A DNA stretch of 14,055 bases, from NCBI GenBank assembly GCA_016987375.1, contig PJRA01000428.1, positions 827,807 through 841,861 on the forward strand, given 5' to 3'. Origin of the DNA: Brachionus koreanus (taxonomy: Eukaryota > Rotifera > Eurotatoria > Ploima > Brachionidae). Positions 1-9,200 of this stretch are shown one piece after another (position 1 is the first letter of the stretch; the number at the start of each line of letters is the position of its first letter). The translations under genes and the position numbers were made by a program. Under the pieces are notes generated by a model that saw only the letters and a list, made by a program, of their open reading frames with translations, was not told the DNA's origin and searched no databases.

Positions 1-510
1 AGTCATGCATCTGAAGCTGTTGAATCGAGACTTTTATTAAACAATTTGTTTAATCTTTTTGCTCGCTATGGATGGACTTTGTATGCAACTTGTGACTTGA
101 CTAAAGATATTTCAAACAAAAGCACTTTTTTCTTTAGAACTAAACCAATAGAGCCCAGGAATTTGGTCAATTTTTGCATAAGTTTAAATGAATCAGACAA
201 AATTCGTCTCATAAACGGAGATTCTAATCTAGCTAGCGATTTAAAAGAAGGTGTTCTAAGTGGATGGCATAAAGGAATTCAAAAGGAGTCTGATTATTAT
301 GGTTCGTACCAAATTAAACTATCAGGTTATCCTTTTTCATCTTTTGGTTCAGATAAAGTTTACACATGTGCAATGATGACTCTTATTCTAAATAATTTGG
401 AGAGACGAGGATTTAAACTTTTATGCAGTGCTGATCTCAGTCAAAAGTATTGTAGTAATAAGAACAATAATTATCCAACTGATTTACATACATGGTTTTT
501 TGAAAACTAG
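1..510 (+). CDS. 3' part of an uncharacterised protein with two Trp/Phe-ended modules
   Basis: The frame is open from the first base of the window to a TAG at 508-510, giving 169 residues of a C-terminus. No ATG starts it (position 46 is TTG), so the 5' end lies outside the window; the AG at bases 1-2 could even be a splice acceptor, which cannot be judged here. The protein contains a duplicated unit: the first runs from about residue 14 (NNLFNLFARYGWTLYATCDL ... FFFR), the second from about residue 124 (LNNLERRGFKLLCSADLS ... TWFFEN). Between them lies a hydrophilic segment with SLNESDKIRLI and GSYQIKLSGYPF. I associate this pattern with uncharacterised proteins of fungi and lower animals, but know no function. 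There is no membrane segment or catalytic motif. An AATAAA follows the stop by about 110 bases. Coding status is well supported; function is unknown. Confidence 0.7.
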   Translation, partial: SHASEAVESRLLLNNLFNLFARYGWTLYATCDLTKDISNKSTFFFRTKPIEPRNLVNFCISLNESDKIRLINGDSNLASDLKEGVLSGWHKGIQKESDYYGSYQIKLSGYPFSSFGSDKVYTCAMMTLILNNLERRGFKLLCSADLSQKYCSNKNNNYPTDLHTWFFEN

Positions 511-621
511 AGAATTTTCATCTAAAAATAATTGAATGTTTTTTGATACCAGTCTTTTTTTTCTTAATTGTATTTTTATTTGGCAAAAAATTTTGATTAA
601 TTTTAATTATTTGAATCTTGA

Positions 622-627
622 AATAAA
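622..627 (+). terminator. Probable poly(A) signal of the 5'-most gene
   Basis: AATAAA lies about 110 bases after the TAG of the partial gene. The surroundings are AT-rich, so the hexamer alone is weak evidence; its position after the stop is reasonable. Confidence 0.35.
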
Positions 628-1206
628 TTTTGAATTATTTTGTTTGTTGATATTATGAAAATTTTTATTTAAAAAAGCTTACTTTTTATTTAAAAGAATT
701 AAATGTTAACAATTAATGAAATATCAATCTTTTTTCAAAAAGAGATTTTTTATTGATCGCCATCATTAGCTAGGATTTTTAAAAAATGAATAAATCGCTT
801 AGCATGGCTCAGTTCTCTAGTTTTGGTTTATTTTTTCGATTTACTGCACATCATCACACTCTTTTTACCCGGCACACTCTCGAATAAGTTGCTAACTCTG
901 AAAGCCAATACAAAGATCTTAAAATAATTTCCTTGATGACTACACCAGTGATCTAAAATTAGATTAATTTTTTTAAATATAACTTCATGGTCACTTAATA
1001 ATTAAGTTCTTATTGCCATTTTTGAGGTAAAAAATGGACTGTAGAGTTTTAAAAGGATTAGTCTCAATTATAAGGGCTAAATTATCATGTTTTTATAGGT
1101 TTAAGACTTAAAAAGGAAACGATGACTTAAAAGCAAATATGTCAATTTTTGGCGAAAAATTTTCATAATTAAAATTTTTATAAAAATTTTTTTTTTACTA
1201 AAATTA

Positions 1207-1212
1207 TTTATT
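1207..1212 (-). terminator. Candidate poly(A) signal of the dehydrogenase gene
   Basis: TTTATT on the plus strand reads AATAAA on the minus strand, about 100 bases past the stop. A second AATAAA overlaps the stop codon itself (plus-strand 1311-1316); which one is used cannot be told. Confidence 0.35.
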
Positions 1213-1311
1213 GATATTTTTTCAAAATAATTTGACTGTTAACTTGAATAAACCTTATATTTTTTTTTTAATTCTTGAAAAACAAAATCAAATTGTGTAG
1301 AAAAATTCAGT

Positions 1312-2328
1312 TTATTTTAGATTTGTTAATTTCTCACTCAACATCCACAATTTTTTGGCATCTGCATCGTTTAACGCATGAGGTAGTAGTTTTTTGGGCT
1401 TACAATCTTTAAAATATGACCCACTTAAATGCGAAAAGTTTTTCTCTACAGCACAGTATATGGAAGTCTGCGCCCCTTCTTCGGTATTTTTTAAAAACCA
1501 CATGGCCCATGGATATAAAGTGTATATGAAAAAATAAGCTTTCCATCCATAAGTTTCAGCCAAATAACGTCCTGCTTCTGATCGAATAGCACCTGGATGC
1601 ACTGAATAAGTTGTGACATTAGTTTCTTTCAATTTTTTAGCTAATTCCCTCGTGAACAATACAATTACTAATTTTGAATTGCAGTAAGCACTAATAGGGC
1701 CGTATGATTTTTCAGAATTTACATTTTCCCAGTTAATCTTTCCAAACATATAGGCAATCGATGCCACGTTAACTATTCTTGAGAAAGGTGATTTTTTAAT
1801 TTTTTCAAGAAGCAAATTTGTCAATAAAAAGTGCCCAAGATAATTAACACCGAACTGCAGTTCGTAGCCATCTTTAGTTTTCCATTTTGGACAAACAGTG
1901 ATACCCGCATTGTTAATTAAAATGTCGATTCTGTCCTCTTTTTCGTTTATTTTTGAGCAAAACTTTCGAATAGATTCGAATGAGGCTAGGTCTAATAATT
2001 CTATAGTAACATTTCCGTTTCCTGTCTCTTTACGTATCTGATCAGCGGCATTGGATGCTTTCTCCAAATTCCTACACGCCATTATCACTCTTGCCCCTCT
2101 TCGTGCCATATCCATCGCTGTTTCTTTGCCTATGCCAGTACTAGAACCGGTGACAATTACAGTTTTGCCATCAAGTCTCACATCTGATTTGCATCGACCA
2201 CCAGAGAAATAAAATTTTCTTGTCAAATAGATAAAACCACCAATGGGTGTTAAATAGAAGAGAATACATGCCAAGTCTTTGGTAGACTTAGAAAATAATT
2301 TTGATTTAATTTTTTTTAAGTCAAACAT
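1312..2328 (-). CDS. Short-chain dehydrogenase, retinol dehydrogenase 11-14 type
   Basis: A 338-residue classical SDR. An N-terminal hydrophobic segment (about residues 19-40) should anchor it in a membrane, as in RDH11-14. The Rossmann cofactor motif is TGSSTGIG (60-67), followed by ACRN (84-87), whose Arg86 favours NADP(H). NNAG is at 139-142. The catalytic set is complete: Asn162 (VNYLGHF), Ser190 (NVASIAY), Tyr215 and Lys219 (YCNSK). HPG (244-246) closes the core. The family reduces or oxidises retinoids or other lipid aldehydes and alcohols; the substrate cannot be read from sequence. The ATG at 2328 is immediately preceded by an in-frame TAA, so the start is firm and the coding region is one exon. 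The gene is divergent from the WD40 gene, with 144 bases between starts. The TAA stop overlaps an AATAAA hexamer. Confidence 0.94.
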   Translation of the reverse strand: MFDLKKIKSKLFSKSTKDLACILFYLTPIGGFIYLTRKFYFSGGRCKSDVRLDGKTVIVTGSSTGIGKETAMDMARRGARVIMACRNLEKASNAADQIRKETGNGNVTIELLDLASFESIRKFCSKINEKEDRIDILINNAGITVCPKWKTKDGYELQFGVNYLGHFLLTNLLLEKIKKSPFSRIVNVASIAYMFGKINWENVNSEKSYGPISAYCNSKLVIVLFTRELAKKLKETNVTTYSVHPGAIRSEAGRYLAETYGWKAYFFIYTLYPWAMWFLKNTEEGAQTSIYCAVEKNFSHLSGSYFKDCKPKKLLPHALNDADAKKLWMLSEKLTNLK

Positions 2329-2472
2329 TTAAGCACAATTTTTATTTTAAAATATTTAAATTAAGAATTTTTTCTAAATAATTTCTTAAAAATAGCATAA
2401 AATAAACAAAAAAGTTTTATAAATAAAATTTATTTAAATAAAATATTTTTTTCTAAAATAGACATTTGTGAA
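2329..2472. promoter_or_regulatory. Short divergent promoter region
   Basis: These 144 bases separate two opposite ATGs (dehydrogenase minus, WD40 plus), so both promoters and 5' UTRs must lie here unless upstream noncoding exons exist. TATAAATA occurs at 2418-2425 on the plus strand, about 48 bases before the WD40 ATG, but such strings arise easily in this AT-rich DNA. A pyrimidine tract ending in AG at 2459-2460 (TTTTTTCTAAAATAG), 12 bases before the WD40 ATG, resembles a cis- or trans-splice acceptor; spliced-leader trans-splicing is known in rotifers. Confidence 0.5.
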
Positions 2473-3933
2473 ATGTCTAGATTTAATTGTTTAACTTATC
2501 AGCTGAGAAGAGTTCATGTTTTTTATAAAAAGCACAACTCGGAAAGTTACAAACATTTGACAAAAATTTTCGATAAGAAAAAACAAGAATTTGATTTAGA
2601 ACTGGAACATCTTGAGAAAAGAATCGAAGATTTGGAAGAATATAGAAGAAAAACAGATTTTTTTATAAAAAAAAGCTATCAAAATGTTGTAGACGATGTT
2701 TGTAAAAGACGAAATGATATTGAAAAGAAAATTCATGACCATTATTTAGTTTTAATGGATAAAATAGCCAAAAATAAAGAGGATAAAAAAAAAAAATTTA
2801 ATCAAATGGTTGAACAAATAGATGCTTTTCAAATTCATGTGGATAAATTTGATGAAAAATTCACTCTTGATGAAAAATTCGAGTTGTTTAAAAAAAATCT
2901 TGGTGATGTGAAATCAAAAGACAAGCTGGTTGAATCAGCTATTAATGATTTAACCAGAGAGGATTTCATCTTTAAATATTCTGATTCCAGTATAAGCCAA
3001 GTATTTGGTGAACTTGTAGAAAGTAAACAAAAAAAAGTGCTTGTAGAAGTCAACAATATTTTGAGAGACAATTCACTAAACGAAAATTTATCTCATCTTG
3101 ATGAAATAAATGATTTGATATTGATCAATGATACAAAATTACTCAGCGCATCTAAAGACGGATCTGTGAAGCTATGGGACACTGTAACCAAGACATGTGT
3201 AAGAAAATTTATCGTATTTGATCATCTAAATTCCATAACATGTCTTTGTGTGCTCAATAATGACATTTTAGCAACTGGTTCTTTTGATAAAAAGATTAGA
3301 CTATGGAACATAAAGAATGGAGAATGCACAAAAAGTATAAACGCTCATAGTGATTCAGTAACATGCTTAAGACTCTTGAAATCTGGACTCATGATCAGTG
3401 GATCATCGGACTGTACACTCAAGTTATGGAATCATTTCTCGGGAGAATGTTCAGTTATATTTCGAGGCCACTCAAATGCAATAAATTGTGTTGAAGAAAC
3501 GAAAGACGAAAAAATACTAAGTGGTTCATCAGACTGTCAAATTAGATTGTGGGATCAATCGGGAAAATGTCTAAGAGTATTAAATGAACATCATGATTAT
3601 GTACTTTGTATCAAAGTCTTGGAAAATAACAAACTAGCCAGCGGTTCTAAGGACAAACTAGTCAAAATTTGGAATGTTGAATCAGGGGAATGTGAAAAAA
3701 CACTCAAAGGACACATGGAACCGGTCTCTTGCATATGGCCATTAAAAAATGACAAAATAATGAGTGGTTCATGGGATGGAACAATTAAAATATGGGATCT
3801 AGCATCAGGCACAAGCATTAAAACTATCAAAGTTCATCAGCATCAAATTAATTGCCTGCAAGTTGATATAAATGGCAACATTTTTACAGGATCCAGTGAC
3901 AAAACTATCAAAATAATTCATTACGATGCATAA
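2473..3933 (+). CDS. Coiled-coil protein with seven WD40 repeats
   Basis: A 486-residue single-exon protein. Residues ~20-150 are rich in Lys, Glu and Leu with heptad-like spacing (e.g. LEHLEKRIEDLEEYRRK), predicting coiled coil and probably oligomerisation. From about 208 to 486 there are seven WD40 blades, each with the strand motif ending in W-D/N: SASKDGSVKLWD (225-236), ATGSFDKKIRLWN (267-279), ISGSSDCTLKLWN, LSGSSDCQIRLWD, ASGSKDKLVKIWN, MSGSWDGTIKIWD and FTGSSDKTIKIIH. Seven blades make a full propeller, a protein-binding scaffold. The plan recalls TRAF7- or TRIM-like proteins, but no RING, B-box or F-box is present. The frame is open back to 2401 (TAA at 2398-2400) and 2473 is its first ATG; an AG acceptor-like site at 2460 leaves room for an upstream exon. 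Cytosolic; the partner is unknown. Confidence 0.92.
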   Translation: MSRFNCLTYQLRRVHVFYKKHNSESYKHLTKIFDKKKQEFDLELEHLEKRIEDLEEYRRKTDFFIKKSYQNVVDDVCKRRNDIEKKIHDHYLVLMDKIAKNKEDKKKKFNQMVEQIDAFQIHVDKFDEKFTLDEKFELFKKNLGDVKSKDKLVESAINDLTREDFIFKYSDSSISQVFGELVESKQKKVLVEVNNILRDNSLNENLSHLDEINDLILINDTKLLSASKDGSVKLWDTVTKTCVRKFIVFDHLNSITCLCVLNNDILATGSFDKKIRLWNIKNGECTKSINAHSDSVTCLRLLKSGLMISGSSDCTLKLWNHFSGECSVIFRGHSNAINCVEETKDEKILSGSSDCQIRLWDQSGKCLRVLNEHHDYVLCIKVLENNKLASGSKDKLVKIWNVESGECEKTLKGHMEPVSCIWPLKNDKIMSGSWDGTIKIWDLASGTSIKTIKVHQHQINCLQVDINGNIFTGSSDKTIKIIHYDA

Positions 3934-3980
3934 CATAATCAGATCTAACCTAGATGGAAAGAATTTTATTATTTTTTTTA

Positions 3981-3986
3981 AATAAA
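3981..3986 (+). terminator. Probable poly(A) signal of the WD40 gene
   Basis: AATAAA lies about 48 bases after the TAA stop, a normal distance for a compact metazoan 3' UTR. Confidence 0.5.
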
Positions 3987-5370
3987 TTCTTTAATTAACT
4001 ATTGATTAATTTAAAAGTAATTTTTAAAAAATGCACATTATTGCATTATTCATTACTTAAATGAATTTTTTGGTTGAATTTTTTTAAATTACAAAAACAA
4101 TAAATTCATAATTGAAATTTTATTTTCAAGTATACCGTCTTAATAAAATTTTATTATTTTAGATGTGAAAATAAATATTGATATAAAAAACTTATGAAGA
4201 AAATTGAAAAAAAATATTCTCAAGCCTTAGTTTACACACTGTTAACCCTGTTTTTTGAATTTAATAGAAAAATTTTAAATAAATTCAAAAAGGGTTGCTT
4301 TAGCTACCTTTTACAACCTCTTTTAAAAAAAAAACTGATTATTTTTAATTTTTTTTATTCTATTATAAAATTAAAATACAAAGAAAAGAAGTAACAAAAA
4401 GTGACAACAAAAAAAAAACTCTCTGAAAAAATACTGTTCTCTGAAACAAACTTAACTGATGCATTTGGCAAATTAAACTAAAAAAAAAGTTGTAAATAAT
4501 TGGTAAAAAGTCTAATTTTTAATTTGATATAATTTTAATGATCATTGAAGAAAGATTTAAAATCCAAAGCATAAGATTGCCTCTTGTTTTATAAAATGTC
4601 TGTTTTTAAAATATAATTTATGAAATTCAAATTAGAATATTCCTAGCATCAACAAAAGCCTTAAATTTCAATTATATAATTTAATTAAAAAAAAAAAAAC
4701 ATAAAAGAAATCTAAGGAGCTAGATAATAGTTATTGTTCAAAAAATGTATTAGATCGCAAAAAACTCAAACAGCTAAAGTCAAGATTAGTTCATCGAACC
4801 ACAGCAAATTAAAAAAAAAAGTAGGAAAAAAGGTAAACTAAACATCCATATCTGTATCTACATGATCATTCAAAATAAGAAGTATTAAATCATCAGAGAT
4901 TCAACAAAAAGTAAAATCATTGAATATGAAGGGTTAATCAATATTTTAAAATTTTAAATTTAAGAATTTAATAAAAAAACTTTGATTTTTGTTTTTGTTC
5001 AAGCTCGATATAAATTGTATTAGTTTTTTAATTTATGAACCTATTTATAAAAAAAATACTTTTGTTTTTTACTTCAGTAATTTTTTTTTGATTTTAATTT
5101 TAATAACATTAATAATTACTTACCTTTGCTTTAGGTCTAAAGCTAGTTCTTTAAAAAAGAATATGCATTAAAAGATTAAATTTTGGGTGATACATGCTAT
5201 GAATCAAATGATACATTTTGTGTTAAAAAAATAAAAATAAGTAATATTAAAATAAAATTTAAATTAAAATTTTTGTTTTTTGTTCTACTATACAGTGCCC
5301 ATTTTTAAGTCCAACTTCTAGACATACAGAAGGAAAAAACAAAAATAAAAAAAAATTTTTTGTATCGATT

Positions 5371-5376
5371 TTTATT
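5371..5376 (-). terminator. Probable poly(A) signal of the ROCO-TIR gene
   Basis: TTTATT on the plus strand gives AATAAA on the minus strand, about 42 bases beyond the stop of the last exon. Confidence 0.45.
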
Positions 5377-5417
5377 TTACATTTGTTTTTTTATAAATTA
5401 AAATAATAAAGTTTGAT

Positions 5418-6277
5418 TTAAAATATGTCTATTTCAACTTGATCCAGCTCTAAAATGAGTTTGTTTTTTTCTTGTTCATATTGATTTCGTGTTGAATTTT
5501 TTTGATCTGAAATAATTTTGCCGCCACTCTTCTCTGCATGCTCGGGACATAGCCACAAAATTTTACCATTTTTGAGCTCACATTTCTTTAGACCGAAAAA
5601 ATTTTGGTTCGAATCCTTTTCTATAAAATAGAAGTCATCTTCTTCAAACTTACTAATAAAGTAATTTCTTAAACTATTGTACGAATCGCTAATTTCAGTA
5701 GAATCTTCAGTCATTTTTTCTTTTATTTCATTGTATAGCTTTTTGCCTTGATCTGTGAACAAAACCCCAAATTCATTCGAGTAGCTACCATTCCTCAAGA
5801 TTGTCATAATTCGAAGCAGATAAGCACAATTTTGATTTAATATTTTTGGATACAAAACCAATAGATCAGAAAAATGCCAACATTCTTCATGTTCACACAT
5901 TGGTCTGACACAAATAATAAAATTTTTTGCTTCATTAAATTCCATTTGCGATGATGGTCTCCGCTCCGTTTCTTCGTCATCAGTTTCAGATGACTTAGTC
6001 TCAGTAACATCACTTTTGTACTTGAAATGTTTGAACCTCTTTTCGTCTATGAGATCTAAAAAGAAAAGTCTTGGATATGGTCTGTTAGTGGGATTTTTAT
6101 CCGAAAATTGAATTAATTGGCGCAGAAATTTTCGCTGAGTCAATTCATACAATTCTTGATAGGCGTTGTTATTTGACTCAATTATTGAAATGCTTCTATC
6201 ATATGCATCATCTTTTTTGTTGCTTTTTAATTTGGAAAGCTCAGTTTTAACATGTTTTAAGAGTGTTGCTAAAGAAT
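5418..6277 (-). CDS. Exon 4: C-terminal Cys/His module
   Basis: Codes for residues 1244 (split) to 1529. The frame is open up to the acceptor at 6278 and contains no starting ATG (position 6152 is TTG), confirming that it is an internal or terminal exon. It continues the TIR tail (SLATLLKHVKTELSKLK), then YPRLFFLDL, an acidic low-complexity linker (about 1330-1355), IICVRPMCEHEECWH (Cys1371, His1373, Cys1376, His1378), and KKCELKNGKILWLCPEHAEK (Cys1476, Cys1487, His1490). The CEH..CWH and WLC..H blocks recall the C-termini of other invertebrate ROCO proteins and may bind zinc. The tail is charged and coil-prone. The stop is TAA at 5418-5420. Confidence 0.85.
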
Positions 6278-9200
6278 CTAAAAAAATTAAAAAATTTTTA
6301 ATAAATTTGAATTTTTTTTATTTTTTAGTTTGCTTAGTTTGCTAGTTTGCGACAAGAGTAAATCTGAATAAAATTTAATTTTCTGTTTAATAAAATAAAT
6401 ATTATACTAAGACTATTAAAAAGCAGACTGAGTGTGTGAATAATAAGACAAGTATTCAGTTTAACACTTTTGTTGTATTTCCCTCAATAAATACAACACC
6501 AACGTCATTTAACTTAATTGTCTTTAGTTTCACAGTGCAACACTTTGATCTAATGTGTTTAGAAAGTTGTTAAGACTTGCTATACTCCTACCAGCATGGA
6601 AATAGACCAGCTTTATTAAGGAAACAAAACTTTAACTGTATAACTTTGTAGTAAAAACAACACAGCACATATGTGTAAGTGAATGTTGGGGAATGTGTGA
6701 ATCTGACAAAATAAGTTTGAACAGCTTCCACATTGCAAATTTGAATTATAGATGATCAACTCGATGCAGTAGCCTCTGTGTCAGATCGGAGCTGCTGTTC
6801 AAAAAGGTACTTGAAAAGAAGACGAGCTCCTCCCCATTATCCACTAGGAAAGAAAAGGGTAAACAAAAAGCTTCCAAACTTGACTGGGAGGATTCTGGCC
6901 CGTGATTGTCGAATACTGTACTATAAAAAAGAACGAATTCAGAGCCATTAAAGCAATGCATTAAGAACAAAAGATTGCGATGGCTTGTACATGTAATTTG
7001 AAAGACCAGTAGTAACACGGAAGTCAACAATCACTTAAAAGCAAATGGCAATGGCATGAGAAGAAGCAAGTGTAAAGGCAAAAGAGTGGAAATCAAAAAA
7101 AAATGACCCTTTGCTCTACAGGGAGTAAACAAGGAAAAAAATAGGAAATCAACTTCTGTTCATGGTAATTTTAGAAACAATATAATATAATATAGAAATA
7201 AAATAAAAGAAAACTAAAACAAACGTTTTTCAAAAAATTTTTTTATTGGGTATAAAAAGACATTAGTAATTGCTCTATATGATCCAAAAAATTCATAGGT
7301 ATGAGAAAAAATTTAAGCAGAAAACAAAACCCTGCAGATTGTCTTGTTTGTGGTGGTTATTTTGAAAAAGAAAGAGGCTTAGTCTCACATAACAAGATTG
7401 CATCAAATTTGATAAATTAATTGATTCTAAAGATATTCACTTATTTCTATTTTTGATCACATAATTAAACAAAATACTAAAATATCAATTTTTTTTTAAG
7501 TTCTTGGTTACTTAATATTTAATTTCAATTGTATTCTTTATTCATCTATATCTGAAATGAATTTTTTATTATTTTTATCTTTTTTTCTTTTAATGTAATA
7601 TTTTTTATATTTTTCTAAAAACAAATTTTACTTTTACTTCTCCTTAAAGGAGGTTAATAAATAAATTAAGTGATCAACTGATCAAAAAATTGAATATTTT
7701 TGACAAAAAAAAATATAATAATTAAAAAAATATGCAAGTTTTAGAAAGCTAAAATTTTAATAGAAATCCAAATCGATTAAGTTGTGCCAAATCATTTAAA
7801 TGGATACTTATCAGATGCTATGAAGAAATTTTTAACAAAAAGACTACTAACAACTTGGGAATAATATGATTGAGTAATTGTGTCATTGAGTTTTTTATTC
7901 CGATCAACATCTATGAGCTTTGATCTTTTCTACCAAAAGCTAATTTTTCATGTTCTTTTAGCAAAATTAATATGTAATTGAAAATATTTTGAGCAATGAT
8001 TAAAAAAACATAATTTTATTTTTCAAATTATTAATCAACACATGTAAGTTACAAAAATTCATAACTGAAGTGCTATCTAAATTTAAAATTTTAGGCTTGA
8101 AATTCGTTAACTTCATTGTTATGGAAGGCTAAAATGAAAATTTTTTATCCAGACCTCTAGAAAAAAACTAACCCTTTAAAATGTTGTTTGAAATTTAATC
8201 AATTTTTTTCAAAATTTCTTAAAAATCATGAATATATTCTGAAAGAGCATTGTTGTATATTTTTATCTTAAAAATGGCGTCTTATAATTTTAATTATTGA
8301 AAAAAAGTGAAAAAAAAACACTAATTTTCACTTGAAACGTATATATAGTCTCAGGAATCATAAAAAAGACAACTCTTTTGTTTTAATACAACAAGACAAA
8401 ATTCTGAACAAATCTATGAGTTTACTTTTTTGAATTTATGTTTTATTTTATTAAAATAAACTCTCAAAATCATGTGATTTGATTTAAATTTGAAATATTT
8501 TAACTAAATCCTGAAGCCTATCCCTTTATTAACACTAGAACGCCCGAGGCATTTTTTTAGACCCCTTTTTGAAAAATTGAAACTTGATTTTTACCACATA
8601 TAAAAAAAATTTTAAAAAACGGTTTTTATTATCTAAAAATTTTTATTTTAATTTTTTAGAAAATGAATAAATTTTCAAAGAAAATCCTTAATTTATCTTG
8701 ATAACTTAATTTGAAATTTTAATGAGAAATCAGCCGGGCTTTCTAGTGTTAATTGATAATATGCCACCAAAGTCTAAATTTATACGTTCACGCACAATAA
8801 CCTTGAGGTATTTTGCCAGAAAAAATTCATTGAGACTGAAACTCATGATAGAAAATTAGAGAAATAATTAAAAATTTTACCTTTTGTTTCATATTGAAAA
8901 TTAACTTCGGGGTAGTTGCTTCCTAAAAATGCAATTTCATTTTTCCGCCACTCATTACCAAGACCAACTACGGCTTTGATTATTGGCAATTTAAGTGAAA
9001 TATGAGCAAATCTAAATTCTAATTTGCAATTCTGTGATTCGACATACTCGTCGGAAACACAGGCTACAATAATCTTTGCCAAATTCATTCCTTTAGTAAT
9101 TTCGCCAAACATTTGAGTTGTCGAATCCAAATTGTCCACATCTAGCCATGCATGTATTCCATTATCAGCAAAATACTTCACCAAACTTCTCGGATCCAAT

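Larger units (their letters stand above)
511..1311. other. Intergenic spacer between convergent genes
   Basis: This 801-base stretch separates the end of the plus-strand partial gene from the end of the minus-strand dehydrogenase. Most of it is A/T runs suited to 3' UTRs. A patch at about 760-960 is visibly richer in G and C and holds a 57-codon minus-strand frame (828 to about 1001) without recognisable motifs. A minus-strand AATAAA at 1207-1212 could serve the dehydrogenase. No tRNA or other RNA gene was seen. Confidence 0.6.
3934..5417. other. AT-rich spacer between convergent genes, no gene seen
   Basis: Nearly 1.5 kb between the 3' ends of the WD40 gene and the large minus-strand gene. 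Short open frames (4194-4394, 4989-5171) encode only Lys/Phe/Ile/Asn-rich peptides of the kind produced by A/T runs, and are not called. There is an imperfect inverted repeat at about 4243-4305 (AACCC..TTTTTTGAATTTA against TAAATTCAAAAAGGGTT). No tRNA, transposon motif or conserved peptide was found on either strand. Confidence 0.6.
6278..8880 (-). other. Intron 3 (2603 bases), with several mobile-element remains
   Basis: Donor GTAAAATTTTT at 8880, acceptor TTTTTTAG at 6278; phase 1, the split codon G|AT giving Asp1244. Contents: a short tandem repeat (6326-6350), a hairpin (6471-6498), a relatively GC-rich block with a dead LINE C-terminus (about 6430-7160), a 39-codon plus-strand frame with a zinc-finger-like peptide (7301-7420) and a piggyBac-like MITE (8533-8748). 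No further host exon was found, and the phase match between exons 3 and 4 does not require one. Confidence 0.75.

Noticed and set aside
828..1001. 57-codon minus-strand frame in the GC-richer patch of the first spacer
   Set aside because: No start, no recognisable domain and no splice partner; too weak to call a gene.
2835..3071. Minus-strand frame inside the WD40 gene
   Set aside because: Shadow of the coding strand of a clearly conserved protein; the same applies to 3597-3830.
4194..4394. 66-codon plus-strand frame
   Set aside because: Lys/Phe/Leu/Asn peptide produced by A/T runs; no motif and no codon pattern of a gene.
4989..5171. 60-codon plus-strand frame with hydrophobic stretches
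   Set aside because: The apparent membrane segments come from T-rich DNA; there is no ATG at its 5' end and it lies in a spacer.
5606..5616. GGTTCGAATCC, a perfect tRNA B-box string
   Set aside because: It lies in coding exon 4 and no A-box or cloverleaf pairing surrounds it.
6746..7030. 94-codon minus-strand frame in intron 3
   Set aside because: It begins at TTG, has no motif, and the opposite strand shows LINE signatures over the same bases.
7634..7685. Small palindromes (CTCCTT A AAGGAG; TGATCA AC TGATCA)
   Set aside because: Arms of only six bases; expected by chance in a 14-kb window.
8761..8862. Plus-strand ATG frame of about 33 codons just past the MITE
   Set aside because: Short, without motif, and inside an intron of the opposite strand; probably chance.
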